DNA of 64,000 nt from Brevundimonas intermedia (GTDB lineage: Bacteria > Pseudomonadota > Alphaproteobacteria > Caulobacterales > Caulobacteraceae), in NCBI RefSeq assembly GCF_004614235.1, contig NZ_SPVH01000007.1, forward strand, positions 62,001 to 126,000. Reading direction: 5' to 3'. Below are positions 1-8,798 of this stretch, one piece after another. The notes beneath the pieces are model-generated. The model saw only the letters and a program-made list of their open reading frames with translations. It made no database searches and was not told where the DNA came from. Numbering within the stretch: the stretch's first letter is position 1; each line of letters starts with the position of its first letter. The position numbers were made by a program, and so were the translations under genes.

Positions 1-758
1 TGCTTGAGAACAAGGTCGTCCTGATCACGGGCGCATCGCGGGGTATCGGACGGGCGACGGCGATCGAGGCCGCACGCCAGGGCGCGAACGTCGCCATCAA
101 CACCTACAAGGATGAGGCGGTCGCCGCCGAGGTGGTCGCCGAGATCGAGGCCTTGGGCCGCAAGGCCATCGTGGTCGACGCCGATGTGGCCCAGCCGGAC
201 AGCGCCACGGCCTTCGTGAATGCGGCGGTCGAGGCGTTCGGGCGGGTGGACGTCTTCGTCTCCAACGCCGGCATCTGCCCCTTCCACGCCTTCCTCGACA
301 TGCCGGTCGAGACCCTGCGCCGCACGATGGAGGTCAATCTCCACGGGGCCTATTTCATGACCCAGGCGGCGGCGAACCAGATGGTGCAGCAAGGGGAGGG
401 TGGATCGATCGTCGCCATCAGCTCGATCTCGGCCCTGGTCGGCGGCGAGATGCAGACCCACTACACCCCGACCAAGGCGGGGGTGCACAGCCTGATGCAA
501 TCCTGCGCCGTCGCCCTGGGTCGCCATGGCATTCGCTGCAACTCGGTCCTGCCCGGCACCATCGCCACCGACATCAACAAGGACGATCTCGCCGACCCGG
601 CCAAGCGCGAATATATGGAAGGCCGCATTCCGTTGGGGCGTCTGGGCAGGCCCGAGGACATCGCCTCGGTCGTCGCCTTCCTGGCCTCGGACATGGCCGG
701 CTATATGTCGGGCGCAGCCTTGCTGGTCGATGGCGGCGCCTTCGCCAACTTCCAGTAG
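1..758 (+). CDS. L-rhamnose 1-dehydrogenase-like SDR oxidoreductase (first base of start codon missing)
   Basis: NAD(P)-dependent short-chain dehydrogenase of about 252 residues. The reading frame is open from base 3 and the partial start codon is cut by the window edge. It has the Rossmann glycine motif (TGASRGIG, residues 10-17), the NAG motif (SNAGICPF), the catalytic Ser (SSISALVGG) and the Y-x3-K pair (HYTPTKAG). The stretches NAGICPFH-FLDMP, MQTHYTPTKAG and PGTIATDIN strongly resemble bacterial L-rhamnose 1-dehydrogenases, which make L-rhamnono-lactone in the non-phosphorylated rhamnose route. It is followed 9 bp later by an L-lactate dehydrogenase, the enzyme for an end product of that route. 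Substrate assignment is from remembered similarity; a related fucose or glucose dehydrogenase is possible. Confidence 0.72.
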   Translation, partial: LENKVVLITGASRGIGRATAIEAARQGANVAINTYKDEAVAAEVVAEIEALGRKAIVVDADVAQPDSATAFVNAAVEAFGRVDVFVSNAGICPFHAFLDMPVETLRRTMEVNLHGAYFMTQAAANQMVQQGEGGSIVAISSISALVGGEMQTHYTPTKAGVHSLMQSCAVALGRHGIRCNSVLPGTIATDINKDDLADPAKREYMEGRIPLGRLGRPEDIASVVAFLASDMAGYMSGAALLVDGGAFANFQ

Positions 759-767
759 GACGGGCGC

Positions 768-1901
768 GTGATCATCTCGTCGCCGGGCGATTACCGAGAG
801 GCCGCGCGGCGCAAGCTGCCGCCCTTCCTGTTCCATTACATCGACGGCGGCGCCTACGCCGAGCAGACCCTGCGCCGCAACGTCGAGGACTGGCAGGCCA
901 TCGCCCTGCGTCAGCGCGTGCTGCAGGACATGACCAGCCTCAGCCTGGAAACCCGGCTGTTCGACGAGACCCTGCGCCTGCCCATCATCCTGGCGCCCGT
1001 CGGCCTGACCGGAATGTACGCCCGGCGCGGCGAGGTGCAGGCGGCCAAGGCGGCGGCGTCGCGCGGCGTGCCCTTCACCCTGTCCACCGTCTCGGTCTGT
1101 CCGATCGAGGAGGTGGCCCCCGCCATCGACCGGCCCATGTGGTTCCAGCTCTATGTGCTGCGCGATCGGGGCTTTATGCGGAATGCGCTGGAGCGGGCCA
1201 AGGAAGCGGGGGTGAAGACCCTGGTCTTCACCGTCGACATGCCGACCCCCGGTGCCCGCTACCGCGACGCCCATTCGGGCATGAGCGGCCCCAATGCCGA
1301 GATCCGCCGCATGGTCCAGGCCATGACCCATCCGGCCTGGGCCTGGGATGTGGGGCTGAACGGCCGGCCGCACGACCTGGGCAATGTGTCGGCCTATCTG
1401 GGCAAGCCGACGGGCCTGGCCGACTATATCGGCTGGCTGGCCAACAACTTTGATCCGTCGATCTCGTGGAAGGACCTGCAATGGATCCGCGACTTCTGGG
1501 ACGGGCCGATGATCATCAAGGGCATCCTCGACGCCCAAGACGCCCGTGACGCCGTCAGCTTCGGCGCCGACGGCATCGTGGTTTCGAACCATGGCGGGCG
1601 CCAGCTGGATGGGGTGCTGTCTTCGGCCCGGGCGCTTCCGGCCATCGCCGAGGCGGTGAAGGGCGATCTGAAGATCCTGGTCGATTCCGGCATTCGCAAC
1701 GGCCTGGACGTGGTCCGCGCCATCGCCTTGGGCGCCGACGCCGTCATGCTGGGTCGGGCCTTCGTTTATGCGCTGGCGGCGGGCGGCGAGGCTGGCGTCG
1801 GCAACCTGCTCGACCTGTTCGAGAAGGAGATGCGGGTGGCGATGACCCTGACCGGCGCCAAGTCGGTTGCCGGGATCACGCGGAACATGCTGGCGCTCTA
1901 G
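768..1901 (+). CDS. lldD: FMN-dependent L-lactate dehydrogenase (alpha-hydroxy acid oxidase family)
   Basis: Protein of 377 residues with a GTG start, 9 bp after the upstream SDR gene and so probably co-transcribed. It is an FMN TIM-barrel enzyme oxidising L-lactate to pyruvate, usually at the inner face of the membrane. Seen: the N-terminal FHYIDGGA segment, the active-site Tyr context FQLYVLRD, the catalytic His-Arg motif [10 protein letters not shown] and the FMN-phosphate segment ADAVMLGR near the C-terminus. Length is normal for LldD. In the rhamnose degradation branch that ends in L-lactate plus pyruvate this enzyme would feed lactate into central metabolism. Another 2-hydroxy acid is possible as substrate. 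Confidence 0.85.
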   Translation: MIISSPGDYREAARRKLPPFLFHYIDGGAYAEQTLRRNVEDWQAIALRQRVLQDMTSLSLETRLFDETLRLPIILAPVGLTGMYARRGEVQAAKAAASRGVPFTLSTVSVCPIEEVAPAIDRPMWFQLYVLRDRGFMRNALERAKEAGVKTLVFTVDMPTPGARYRDAHSGMSGPNAEIRRMVQAMTHPAWAWDVGLNGRPHDLGNVSAYLGKPTGLADYIGWLANNFDPSISWKDLQWIRDFWDGPMIIKGILDAQDARDAVSFGADGIVVSNHGGRQLDGVLSSARALPAIAEAVKGDLKILVDSGIRNGLDVVRAIALGADAVMLGRAFVYALAAGGEAGVGNLLDLFEKEMRVAMTLTGAKSVAGITRNMLAL

Positions 1902-1925
1902 CCGAGCGGTCGCACTCCTCAACGC

Positions 1926-2016
1926 GTCATCCTCGCCCTCGTGGCGAGGATTCAGACCCCGGTGCATCCGTCCTGAGACCGGGAGTCTGGATCCTTGGGA
2001 CAAGCCCAAGGATGAC
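1926..2016. repeat. REP-like palindromic intergenic element, copy 1
   Basis: Imperfect palindrome between the convergent lldD and pectate lyase genes. The outer arms are GTCATCCTCG and AGGATGAC. Inside are a small hairpin (CTCGCC/GGCGAG), a longer pair (CAGACCCCGGT/ACCGGGAGTCTGG, imperfect) and a second small hairpin (CTTGGGAC AAGCCCAAG). A second copy lies at 4956-5059. It could fold into a branched structure and may end transcription from both sides. Confidence 0.7.
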
Positions 2017-2031
2017 GGAGGGTGGTCTCGC

Positions 2032-3675
2032 CTACGCCCCCAACGCCTCGATCAGGTCGCCCATGTTGCGGATGAAGACCGAGGTCGAGACGCCCTCGAC
2101 CGGGAAGTCCGTCTGATAGGGCGAGGTGTCCCACAGGTCGCCGACGCGGGTCATCTGATATTCGCCGCCGGTGACCGCCGTGGGGGAGGGGCCTTTGTAG
2201 GGGTTGGACGTTGTCGTCAGCGGCGTGGGCCAGTAGCCGCGGGCGTTCAGCCCAGCCATGACCTCGGCCGCGCGATTGGCGTGCGGGCGGGTCGGACGGC
2301 GCGCGTCGCTGGACATGTCCCAGACGTCCACGTCCTGAAGCGTGAAATATTTCGGTAGGTTCAGCGAGCCGGGGCGCGCCTTCAGCGGCGAGCCTTGGGT
2401 CGCCTCCTCGACCGGAAGGGCCGACAGACGCGCATATTCGGCGCGGAGGGCCGGGGTGTCCACGTTGCGGAACGAGCCGTAGTGGACGATCAGATTTGTG
2501 GGGTTGTCGTCGGAATAATACTGGCCGTTGGCGATGTTGGACCCGCGACGGTGGATATAGATCGGCGTATTGGCGCCTTCCAGGACGAAGGTTGGGTGCG
2601 TGCGGCCCGGCGTGTTCAGCGGCGGCTTGGTCGCCACCTGATCCAGCCAGTCCATCGCCTCGGGCAGGCGCGCCAGATATTTCCGGTCACCGGTCAGGCG
2701 ATAGAAGCCCAGCATCGAGCGGATGTTGGTCCCAGTCGCATGGGTGACGAAGGCCTGGGGCTCGATGGTCCGCGCGCCGGCGGGCTTTAACGTGTCGGGG
2801 AAGTGCTGCAGGCCCCAGGCCGGTTGCGGTTGCGGCTGCTGGGTCTTCACGAAGATGTCCATGCCGCGGTTGATGGCGTCCAGAATCTTCGCATCGCCCC
2901 GGCTGTTCCGCGCCAGGCCGTGATAGGCATAGATCAGGAACTCTAGGTTCTCGCCCGCCACATCGTCGTTGAAGGTGATGTAGGGCGTATAGTCCGCGCG
3001 GCCATGCAGGCCGCCGTTTTGGACGAACGGATAGCGCTGGGGCCAGCCGCCGTTTTCGTACTGGCTCTCCAGCACGAAGCTGATCGCCTTGTTCAGCGGC
3101 GCCAGATATTTGCGGTCCTTCTTCTCAAGATAGACCCGCAGCAGCAGTTGCGACGCCTCGGCCGTGCCCGCGTCGTCGAAGGTGGCGTTGCCGTAATAGT
3201 GGTGGAATTCCTCCAGCCGCCAAGCATTGGCGCCGACCGTGCCGTACCACTGCTTCAGCGACTCCTCGCCAGCGGTGTCGATGACATAGTTCCAGCCGCC
3301 CAATGGGTGCTGACCCTTGACCAGGGCGTCGGCGGCCTTCTTGGCGGCCTCGTAGTAGAAGGCGTCGCCGGTGGCGTGATAGGCGTCCAGAAACAGGTGG
3401 CCGACGGTCGCCGTGCCGGGCGGCTGGACCCAGATCATGGTCGGGCTGGCCTCCAGCTCTCCCCAACGGCGCGAGAAATCGGGCAGATATTGCCAGACAT
3501 AGCCGCCATCGACTGCGGCCTCCTCGCTCATGAACCGGGCGGCGCGCTTCATGGCGTCCAGCACGGCGGCCCGCTCGGGCGATGCCTGGGCGAGGGCGGG
3601 GCCGGATGCGGCGACGAAGGTGGCGGCGGCGCCGGCGGCCAGCAGAGCGCGGCGGTTCATGGACGTTACGGACAT
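2032..3675 (-). CDS. Secreted pectate lyase, PL10 family (PelA type)
   Basis: Protein of 547 residues, cleaving polygalacturonate by beta-elimination to unsaturated oligogalacturonides. It opens with a twin-arginine signal peptide (RR at residues 8-9, then a hydrophobic run ending AQA), so export by Tat is likely. PL10 hallmarks seen are GGWPQRYP in the middle and the metal/substrate segment ITFNDDV. The start is supported by CAGGAG about 7 bases upstream. An operator-like palindrome lies 70 bp upstream (3745-3758), which suggests its own promoter. It is longer than many PL10 catalytic domains, so an additional C-terminal region of unknown role is present. Confidence 0.88.
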   Translation of the reverse strand: MSVTSMNRRALLAAGAAATFVAASGPALAQASPERAAVLDAMKRAARFMSEEAAVDGGYVWQYLPDFSRRWGELEASPTMIWVQPPGTATVGHLFLDAYHATGDAFYYEAAKKAADALVKGQHPLGGWNYVIDTAGEESLKQWYGTVGANAWRLEEFHHYYGNATFDDAGTAEASQLLLRVYLEKKDRKYLAPLNKAISFVLESQYENGGWPQRYPFVQNGGLHGRADYTPYITFNDDVAGENLEFLIYAYHGLARNSRGDAKILDAINRGMDIFVKTQQPQPQPAWGLQHFPDTLKPAGARTIEPQAFVTHATGTNIRSMLGFYRLTGDRKYLARLPEAMDWLDQVATKPPLNTPGRTHPTFVLEGANTPIYIHRRGSNIANGQYYSDDNPTNLIVHYGSFRNVDTPALRAEYARLSALPVEEATQGSPLKARPGSLNLPKYFTLQDVDVWDMSSDARRPTRPHANRAAEVMAGLNARGYWPTPLTTTSNPYKGPSPTAVTGGEYQMTRVGDLWDTSPYQTDFPVEGVSTSVFIRNMGDLIEALGA

Positions 3676-3744
3676 GGGAACTCCTGGTGTGACCTCTCTC
3701 GGACGGTTCTTGGCGACCGTTTCGAAGCGTCACTCAAGCATGCC

Positions 3745-3758
3745 TGACACCGGTTTCC
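3745..3758. promoter_or_regulatory. Predicted LacI-family operator upstream of pectate lyase
   Basis: TGACACCGGTTTCC, a palindrome centred on CCGG. The identical 14-mer occurs at 8710-8723 and near-identical sites lie at 6780, 14165 and 14199, all beside genes of the pectin locus. The probable ligand is the LacI protein encoded at 7579-8628 (inference). Confidence 0.65.
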
Positions 3759-3834
3759 TAGTCCTTGGAAGCCAATGAAAAAGGCCGCATGGACTTCTCC
3801 ACGCGGCCTCCAGCAAATCACGACGTTTGCATCC

Positions 3835-4878
3835 TCAACGGCGGATATCGAACCCACCGTCGCCCATGGCCGCGCGCACCTCGTCGGTTGTGAACAGGTT
3901 GAAGTCGCCGGGCACGGAATGTTTCAAGCCCGCTGCCGCCAAGCCGAAGTCTAGCGCCTCCTGGTCCGACCATCCGCTCCACAGACCGAACAGCACGCCC
4001 GAGGCGAACGCGTCGCCGCCGCCGACGCGGTCCACGACGCCGGCCATGTGAATGGCCTCGGCGCTAGTTTCGATGACATTGTCGCCATCACGGGTCAGCA
4101 TGACCGCCGACAGGGCCTGGTCGGCGACGCTGCCCTGAACCCGCAGGGTGCAGGCGATGCGTTGCAGGCGGGGGAAGGCGGCGAAAGCGGCCTTGGCGGC
4201 GTCGCGGCGGCGAACGGCCGGATCGGCGTTATCAAACTTGGTCTTCAGAACCAGGGAGAAGTCGCGGTCGTCGGCGAAGGCGACCGTGGCGCCGGCCAGC
4301 ATCTTGCCCAGGGTGGTCGGCGGATCGCCGTCCCACTGTTCCCACAGCTTGCCGCGGAAGTTGCCGTCATAGCTGACCTTGACGCCCTTGCGGACGGCAG
4401 CCTCGATGATGGCCACGGCGGCGGCCGAACCGTTCGGCCCCGTCGCCGGAGTCACGCCCGAGGCGTGCAGCCATTCGACCCCGTCCAGCAACTGATCCCA
4501 GTCGAAGGCCGTATCGACATGTTCGACGAAGGCGGAGCCGGCGCGGTCGTAGAGCACCTCCGACGGACGACGCACGGCGCCGGGCGTCAGGAAATACAGG
4601 CCCATCCGGCCGGGCTTGAATACGACCTGCGAGGTGTCGACGCCGTGCTTGCGCACCTCGTCGCGCACGCCTCGGCCAAGCGCATTGTCGGCCAGGACCG
4701 TCGCCATGCTGGTCGGCGCGCCAAAGCGGGCCAGGGACACGGCGACGTTCGCCTCGGCCCCCGCCGGACGGATCGTCAGGGCGGGGGACTGCATCAGCAG
4801 TTCGTTCTGATTGGGCGAGAACCGCAGCAGCATCTCGCCGAAGCAGAGGATGCGTCTGGATGGGGCGTTCTGGGACAT
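3835..4878 (-). CDS. kdgK: 2-dehydro-3-deoxygluconokinase (KDG kinase, PfkB family)
   Basis: Protein of 347 residues that phosphorylates 2-keto-3-deoxygluconate to KDPG in the cytoplasm, the last step before Entner-Doudoroff cleavage. It shows the ribokinase-fold N-terminus (ILCFGEMLLRFSP), the substrate-lid segment PAGAEANVAVSLARFG, and the C-terminal PfkB signature with the catalytic Asp in DRVGGGDAFASG. It lies downstream of kduI and kduD on the same strand, the enzymes that produce its substrate, separated from kduD by a REP-like element. No KDPG aldolase gene is in the window. Confidence 0.93.
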   Translation of the reverse strand: MSQNAPSRRILCFGEMLLRFSPNQNELLMQSPALTIRPAGAEANVAVSLARFGAPTSMATVLADNALGRGVRDEVRKHGVDTSQVVFKPGRMGLYFLTPGAVRRPSEVLYDRAGSAFVEHVDTAFDWDQLLDGVEWLHASGVTPATGPNGSAAAVAIIEAAVRKGVKVSYDGNFRGKLWEQWDGDPPTTLGKMLAGATVAFADDRDFSLVLKTKFDNADPAVRRRDAAKAAFAAFPRLQRIACTLRVQGSVADQALSAVMLTRDGDNVIETSAEAIHMAGVVDRVGGGDAFASGVLFGLWSGWSDQEALDFGLAAAGLKHSVPGDFNLFTTDEVRAAMGDGGFDIRR

Positions 4879-4955
4879 GAAGACTAACCGCAGCGGGATC
4901 GGATCGGCACTGTGCCTGAAAGCGATGCGATGGCGAACGCCTTCAATATTTCGTC

Positions 4956-5059
4956 GTCATCCTCGCCCTTGTGGCGAGGATCCAGACTCCCGGTGCTTCC
5001 ACAGGTGCGCCGACGGTGAAACCGGGAGTCTGGATCCTCGGGACAGGCCCGAGGATGAC
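4956..5059. repeat. REP-like palindromic intergenic element, copy 2
   Basis: Second copy of the element at 1926-2016, between kduD and kdgK. The outer arms GTCATCCTCG and CGAGGATGAC are perfectly complementary. The inner stem GATCCAGACTCCCGGT pairs perfectly with ACCGGGAGTCTGGATC, and two side hairpins (CTCGCC/GGCGAG and CTCGGG/CCCGAG) complete a branched fold. It lies inside a likely operon, so it could act on mRNA stability or partial termination. Confidence 0.75.
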
Positions 5060-5071
5060 GGAGGGGGGGCG

Positions 5072-5830
5072 TTAGCGCGCCTGCCAGCCGCCATCGACCG
5101 GCAGGATGGCGCCTTGGACATAGTCCGAGGCCCGGCTGGCCAGGAAGACGGCCGCGCCGCCCAGGTCCGAAGGCTCGCCCCAGCGACCGGCGGGGATACG
5201 CCCCAGGATCTCGGCCGAACGGACCGGATCCTCGCGCAGGGCCTGGGTGTTGGCCGTGGCGAAATAGCCGGGGGCGATGGCGTTGGCGGTGATGCGGTGC
5301 GGCGCCCACTCGTTGGCCATCAGTTTGGTCAGGCCGGCGACGCCCGACTTGGAGGCGGTGTAGGAGGGCACGCGGATGCCGCCCTGGAAGGACAGCATGG
5401 AAGCGATGTTGATGATCTTGCCGCCGTCGCCCTGCTTGATGAACAGACGGGCGACCGCCTGGCTCATGAAGAAGACGGTCTTCAGATTTATGTTCATCAC
5501 CAAGTCCCAGTCGGACTCGGTGAAGTCCACCGCGTCGGCGCGACGGATCAGGCCGGCGTTGTTCACCAGGATGTCGATCCGGCCCATGGCGGCCAGAGCT
5601 TCCTGAACCACGCGCTCGACCGGCTCGATCGAGGTCAGGTCGGCGCTGATGGCGTGGGCGCGACGGCCCAGGGCCTGCACCTTGGCGACCGTGTCGTCGG
5701 AATCCGACAGGGCGACCGAGACGATGTCGGCGCCGGCTTCGGCCAGGGCCAGGGCGATGCCTTGGCCCAGACCCGTGTTGCCGCCAGTGACCAAGGCGAC
5801 CTTGCCGGTCAGGTCGAACGGATTGCTCAT
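5072..5830 (-). CDS. kduD: 2-dehydro-3-deoxy-D-gluconate 5-dehydrogenase
   Basis: SDR enzyme of 252 residues. It reduces 2,5-diketo-3-deoxygluconate, the product of KduI, to 2-keto-3-deoxygluconate. Seen: the nucleotide motif TGGNTGLGQGIA, NNAG (LVNNAGLIRRADA), the catalytic Ser in INIASMLSFQGG, Tyr-Lys in YTASKSG and the typical C-terminus (AILPVDGGWQAR). It starts 22 bp after kduI with a GAGGA ribosome site, so the two form an operon. Length and motifs agree closely with KduD rather than with general SDRs. Confidence 0.93.
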   Translation of the reverse strand: MSNPFDLTGKVALVTGGNTGLGQGIALALAEAGADIVSVALSDSDDTVAKVQALGRRAHAISADLTSIEPVERVVQEALAAMGRIDILVNNAGLIRRADAVDFTESDWDLVMNINLKTVFFMSQAVARLFIKQGDGGKIINIASMLSFQGGIRVPSYTASKSGVAGLTKLMANEWAPHRITANAIAPGYFATANTQALREDPVRSAEILGRIPAGRWGEPSDLGGAAVFLASRASDYVQGAILPVDGGWQAR

Positions 5831-5852
5831 GTTTTTCTTCCTCTTGTCCTGA

Positions 5853-6710
5853 TTACTTCAACTGGCAGATGTCGAGCTTGTACATGTCGGTGTAGTCGAG
5901 ATTTTCGCCGCCCATGCCCCAGATGAAGGTGTAGTTCGACGTGCCCGCGCCCGTGTGGATCGACCACGGCGGGCAGATCACGGCCTCGCCGTCGGCGATG
6001 ACGATGTGTCGCGACTTGTCCGGCTCGCCCATGAAGTGGAAGACGCGGTCGTCCTCGCTCAAGCCGAAATAGAGGTAGGCTTCCGAACGGCGGTCATGAA
6101 TGTGGGGCGGCATGGTGTTCCACACCGAGCCGGGCTTGAGCACCGTCACGCCCAGCAATAGCTGGCAGGACTTCACCTTGGCCGGCACGACATACTGGTA
6201 GATGGTCCGTTCGTTCGACGTCTCCAGCGCGCCCATTTCCAGCGGCACGGCCTCGTCGATCGAGATCTTGGTCAGGTCGTATCGGGCGTGGGCCGGAGTG
6301 GCGACCAGATAGAATTTCGCGGGCTCGGCGGGATTCTTGGAGGCGAAGCTGACGTCGCTCGATCCCATCGGCACATACAGGCCGTCGCGGAAGCCCAGTT
6401 CGATGGTCTCGCCGTCCACCGTGATCGAACCGGCGCCGCCGATATTGACCACGCCCAGTTCGCGGGCCTGCAAGAACGGGGCGCCTGCCAGCGACGGCGG
6501 CTCCGAGTGGGTGGGGAGGGTCAGGGCGGTCTCGGCCGGGGTCGCGCCGCCGATGATCATGCGCTCATGGTGGGAATAGTTCAGGCTGATCTGGCCCGAA
6601 ACGAACAGACCCTCGATAAGATAGCGATCCCGCAGCTGCTGGTTCGAGGCGCCGTCCATCATGTCAGGATGGGTGGCCTGATAGACTTTGTCGTACATGG
6701 GGTCGTACAT
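5853..6710 (-). CDS. kduI: 5-dehydro-4-deoxy-D-glucuronate isomerase
   Basis: Cupin-fold isomerase of 285 residues converting 5-keto-4-deoxyuronate, released from unsaturated galacturonides, to 2,5-diketo-3-deoxygluconate. The N-terminal block ([21 protein letters not shown]) and the metal-binding cupin residues ([27 protein letters not shown]) are intact. A GGGAGA ribosome site precedes the start. It leads the minus-strand kduI-kduD-kdgK series and faces the DhuI-like isomerase gene across a promoter region that holds an operator-like palindrome. Confidence 0.95.
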   Translation of the reverse strand: MYDPMYDKVYQATHPDMMDGASNQQLRDRYLIEGLFVSGQISLNYSHHERMIIGGATPAETALTLPTHSEPPSLAGAPFLQARELGVVNIGGAGSITVDGETIELGFRDGLYVPMGSSDVSFASKNPAEPAKFYLVATPAHARYDLTKISIDEAVPLEMGALETSNERTIYQYVVPAKVKSCQLLLGVTVLKPGSVWNTMPPHIHDRRSEAYLYFGLSEDDRVFHFMGEPDKSRHIVIADGEAVICPPWSIHTGAGTSNYTFIWGMGGENLDYTDMYKLDICQLK

Positions 6711-6779
6711 TTGGGTCTCCCTGGGAGCTCACAGCGCGAGCCACAGTGACGGATCTTGCGTCCGTCCTTCTGTGGACTA

Positions 6780-6793
6780 GGTAACCGGTGTCA
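6780..6793. promoter_or_regulatory. Predicted LacI-family operator between kduI and the DhuI-like gene
   Basis: GGTAACCGGTGTCA. Its reverse complement, TGACACCGGTTACC, matches the sites at 3745 and 8710 in all but one base. It lies 69 bp upstream of kduI and 78 bp upstream of the divergent isomerase, so one site could control both directions. Confidence 0.62.
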
Positions 6794-6871
6794 TATTATG
6801 ATGCAATCGATTACACCATAATCGCCGACATCTGTTCGGCATCGCTTCGCCACCGTCTTGAGGATTCCCCC

Positions 6872-7534
6872 ATGAAGATCGCTCTCATCATTGAAAACAG
6901 CCAAGCCGCCAAAAGCGAGACGGTGCATGCCGCGCTGACCGCCGTTGCGGAACCCCTGGGCCATGAAGTCTTCCACTATGGAATGTATGCGGCCGAGGAC
7001 AAGGCGTCGCTGACCTATGTGATGAACGGCGTGCTGACCGGCATCCTGTTGAACTCGGGCGCGGCCGATTTCGTCGTCACCGGCTGCGGCACGGGCACAG
7101 GCTCGATGCTGGCCGCGAACGCCATGCCGGGCGTCTTCTGCGGTCTGATCATCGACCCGACCGACGCCTTCCTGTTCGGCCAGATCAACGACGGCAACGC
7201 CATCGCCATGCCTTACGCCAAGGGCTTCGGATGGGCGGCGGAACTGAACCTGCAGGACGTCTATCGCAAGCTGTTCGAAGGCGAGCGCGGCCTGGGCTAT
7301 CCCAAGGAACGCGCCGAGATCATGCGCAAGAATCGCGGCGTTCTCAGCGACCTGAAGGCCGTGACCTGCCACGACATGCTGACGGTGCTGAAGACGATGG
7401 ACCAGGACCTGCTGAAGGCCGCCATCGCCGGCGAGCGCTTCCAGGACTACTTCTTCGCCAACGCCACCGACGAAGGCATCCGCGACTATCTGAAGGGTGT
7501 TCTCGCCGCCAAGCCCGTTCTCGAAACGGCTTAA
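6872..7534 (+). CDS. RpiB/LacAB-fold sugar isomerase, probable DhuI-type 4-deoxy-hexosulose-uronate isomerase
   Basis: Protein of 220 residues; the ATG at 6872 was chosen over an earlier in-frame start because TTGAGGA precedes it. It carries RpiB/LacAB family features: the N-terminal KIALIIENSQAAK strand, the catalytic Cys-containing loop TGCGTGTGS, and PGVFCGL. Known streptococcal DhuI proteins of this fold act on the same unsaturated-uronate product as KduI, and the blocks ENSQAAK, DPTDA, GNA and PYAKGFGW look the same from memory. It is transcribed divergently from kduI. Whether it duplicates KduI or acts on another uronate, such as one from glucuronan or rhamnogalacturonan, cannot be told from sequence. 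Confidence 0.75.
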   Translation: MKIALIIENSQAAKSETVHAALTAVAEPLGHEVFHYGMYAAEDKASLTYVMNGVLTGILLNSGAADFVVTGCGTGTGSMLAANAMPGVFCGLIIDPTDAFLFGQINDGNAIAMPYAKGFGWAAELNLQDVYRKLFEGERGLGYPKERAEIMRKNRGVLSDLKAVTCHDMLTVLKTMDQDLLKAAIAGERFQDYFFANATDEGIRDYLKGVLAAKPVLETA

Positions 7535-7578
7535 GGCCTAGAGGTCGGCGCGCGATCACGCGCGCCGATCCACCTTTT

Positions 7579-8628
7579 TCAAGCCGCGTTGATCGCGGAC
7601 TTGCGCACCACCAGGGCCGGACGCACCTCGGGCTGCTGCATCTTGGCCGGATCGACGCCGCGCATCGGCGCCAGCAGTTTCTCGGCCGCCATCCGCCCCA
7701 TGTCGCGGATCGGCAGGCGCACCGACGTCAGATTGGGCCAGACCCGAGCCGCCATCGGCAGGTCGTCGAAGCCCACGACCGACAAGTCGCGCGGCAACTC
7801 CAGCCCGCGATCCCGCGCCGCCTGCATCACGCCGATGGCCATGTCGTCGTTCAGGGTGAAGATGGCGGTCGGCGGCGTGTCCAACGCCAGCAGGGCGTGC
7901 CCGGCCTCGACGCCCGATTCGAACGTATAGGCGCCCTTGAAGTCGTAGGCGGGGTCCAGCGGGATGCCCCGCTCGGCCAGGGCGTCCAGGAACCCCTTGC
8001 CCCGCACGGCCGACGAGCGGAAGAGGTCCGGGCCGCGCACCAAGCCGATTCGCCGGTGTCCTAGGTCCGCCAGATGCGCCGCCGCCTCGGCAGCACCGAT
8101 CCAGTCGTTGGTCACCACCATGGCCTGCGGTTCGTCCAGCGACACCGAGGCGATGCGGACATAGGGACAATCCAGGTCGCGCAGCAGGTCGATGACCTGT
8201 TCGTCCTCCGACACCGACGGCGGCATGATGACGCCATACAGACGCTGGCGTTCGACGAAGCCTCGAATGTCTTCGAGCAGGGTAGGGGAGTTGCGGTTGC
8301 ACGGGTGGACGACCAGTTCCAGGCCCGAACCCTTCAGCGCATCCAGAACGCCCTGTTGCATGTTCACGACATAGGTCGGGCTAGGGTTGTCGTAAATCAG
8401 ACCGACCAGGAACGAGCGCCGGAACGCCAGGCCGCGTGCCTGGGGATCGGGGGTGAAGCCCAAGGTCTTGATGACGGCGTTGACCCGTTCGCGCGTGTCT
8501 TCCTTGACGAACGGCGATTGGTTGATGACCCGCGAGACGGTCTTCTTGGAGACCTGCGCCTCTCTGGCGACATCGTTGATCGTGGCCCGCTTGCCCGGTT
8601 TGCCGGATCGCGGATCGTCTTGAGCCAA
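7579..8628 (-). CDS. LacI-family transcriptional regulator, probable repressor of the pectin locus
   Basis: Protein of 349 residues with a TTG start supported by AGGAG about 8 bases upstream. The N-terminal helix-turn-helix is complete (TINDVAREAQVSKKTVSRV), followed by the hinge helix and a periplasmic-binding-type sensor domain (VGLIYDNPSPTYV, IFTLNDDMAIG, VVGFDDLP). It converges on the DhuI-like gene and diverges from the hydratase gene. The operator-like palindrome at 8710-8723 lies 82 bp upstream of its own start, which suggests autoregulation. The effector is probably a pectin breakdown product (inference from neighbours). Confidence 0.85.
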   Translation of the reverse strand: MAQDDPRSGKPGKRATINDVAREAQVSKKTVSRVINQSPFVKEDTRERVNAVIKTLGFTPDPQARGLAFRRSFLVGLIYDNPSPTYVVNMQQGVLDALKGSGLELVVHPCNRNSPTLLEDIRGFVERQRLYGVIMPPSVSEDEQVIDLLRDLDCPYVRIASVSLDEPQAMVVTNDWIGAAEAAAHLADLGHRRIGLVRGPDLFRSSAVRGKGFLDALAERGIPLDPAYDFKGAYTFESGVEAGHALLALDTPPTAIFTLNDDMAIGVMQAARDRGLELPRDLSVVGFDDLPMAARVWPNLTSVRLPIRDMGRMAAEKLLAPMRGVDPAKMQQPEVRPALVVRKSAINAA

Positions 8629-8709
8629 GGTTCGGCTCCTTCCCTATGTGCAATGCAAAGGCATAGCCGCGACTCGCCGTCAGCGCCATGGGGCGTTGCT
8701 AAAGCGCAT

Positions 8710-8723
8710 TGACACCGGTTTCC
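8710..8723. promoter_or_regulatory. Predicted LacI-family operator between the regulator and hydratase genes
   Basis: TGACACCGGTTTCC, identical over all 14 bases to the site upstream of the pectate lyase (3745-3758). It sits in the divergent promoter region of the LacI gene and the hydratase-transporter pair. Its position also argues against translation starting upstream of 8799. Confidence 0.65.
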
Positions 8724-8798
8724 TTCGCCGCTCTTATCGAAGCTTATTCACGAGGCGACTGCTTTGACTTCGACCCTTTCATTCGCGAGCCACGCCCG

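Noticed and set aside
8709..8798. N-terminal extension of the hydratase gene
   Set aside because: It would place the operator inside the coding sequence and does not resemble the family.
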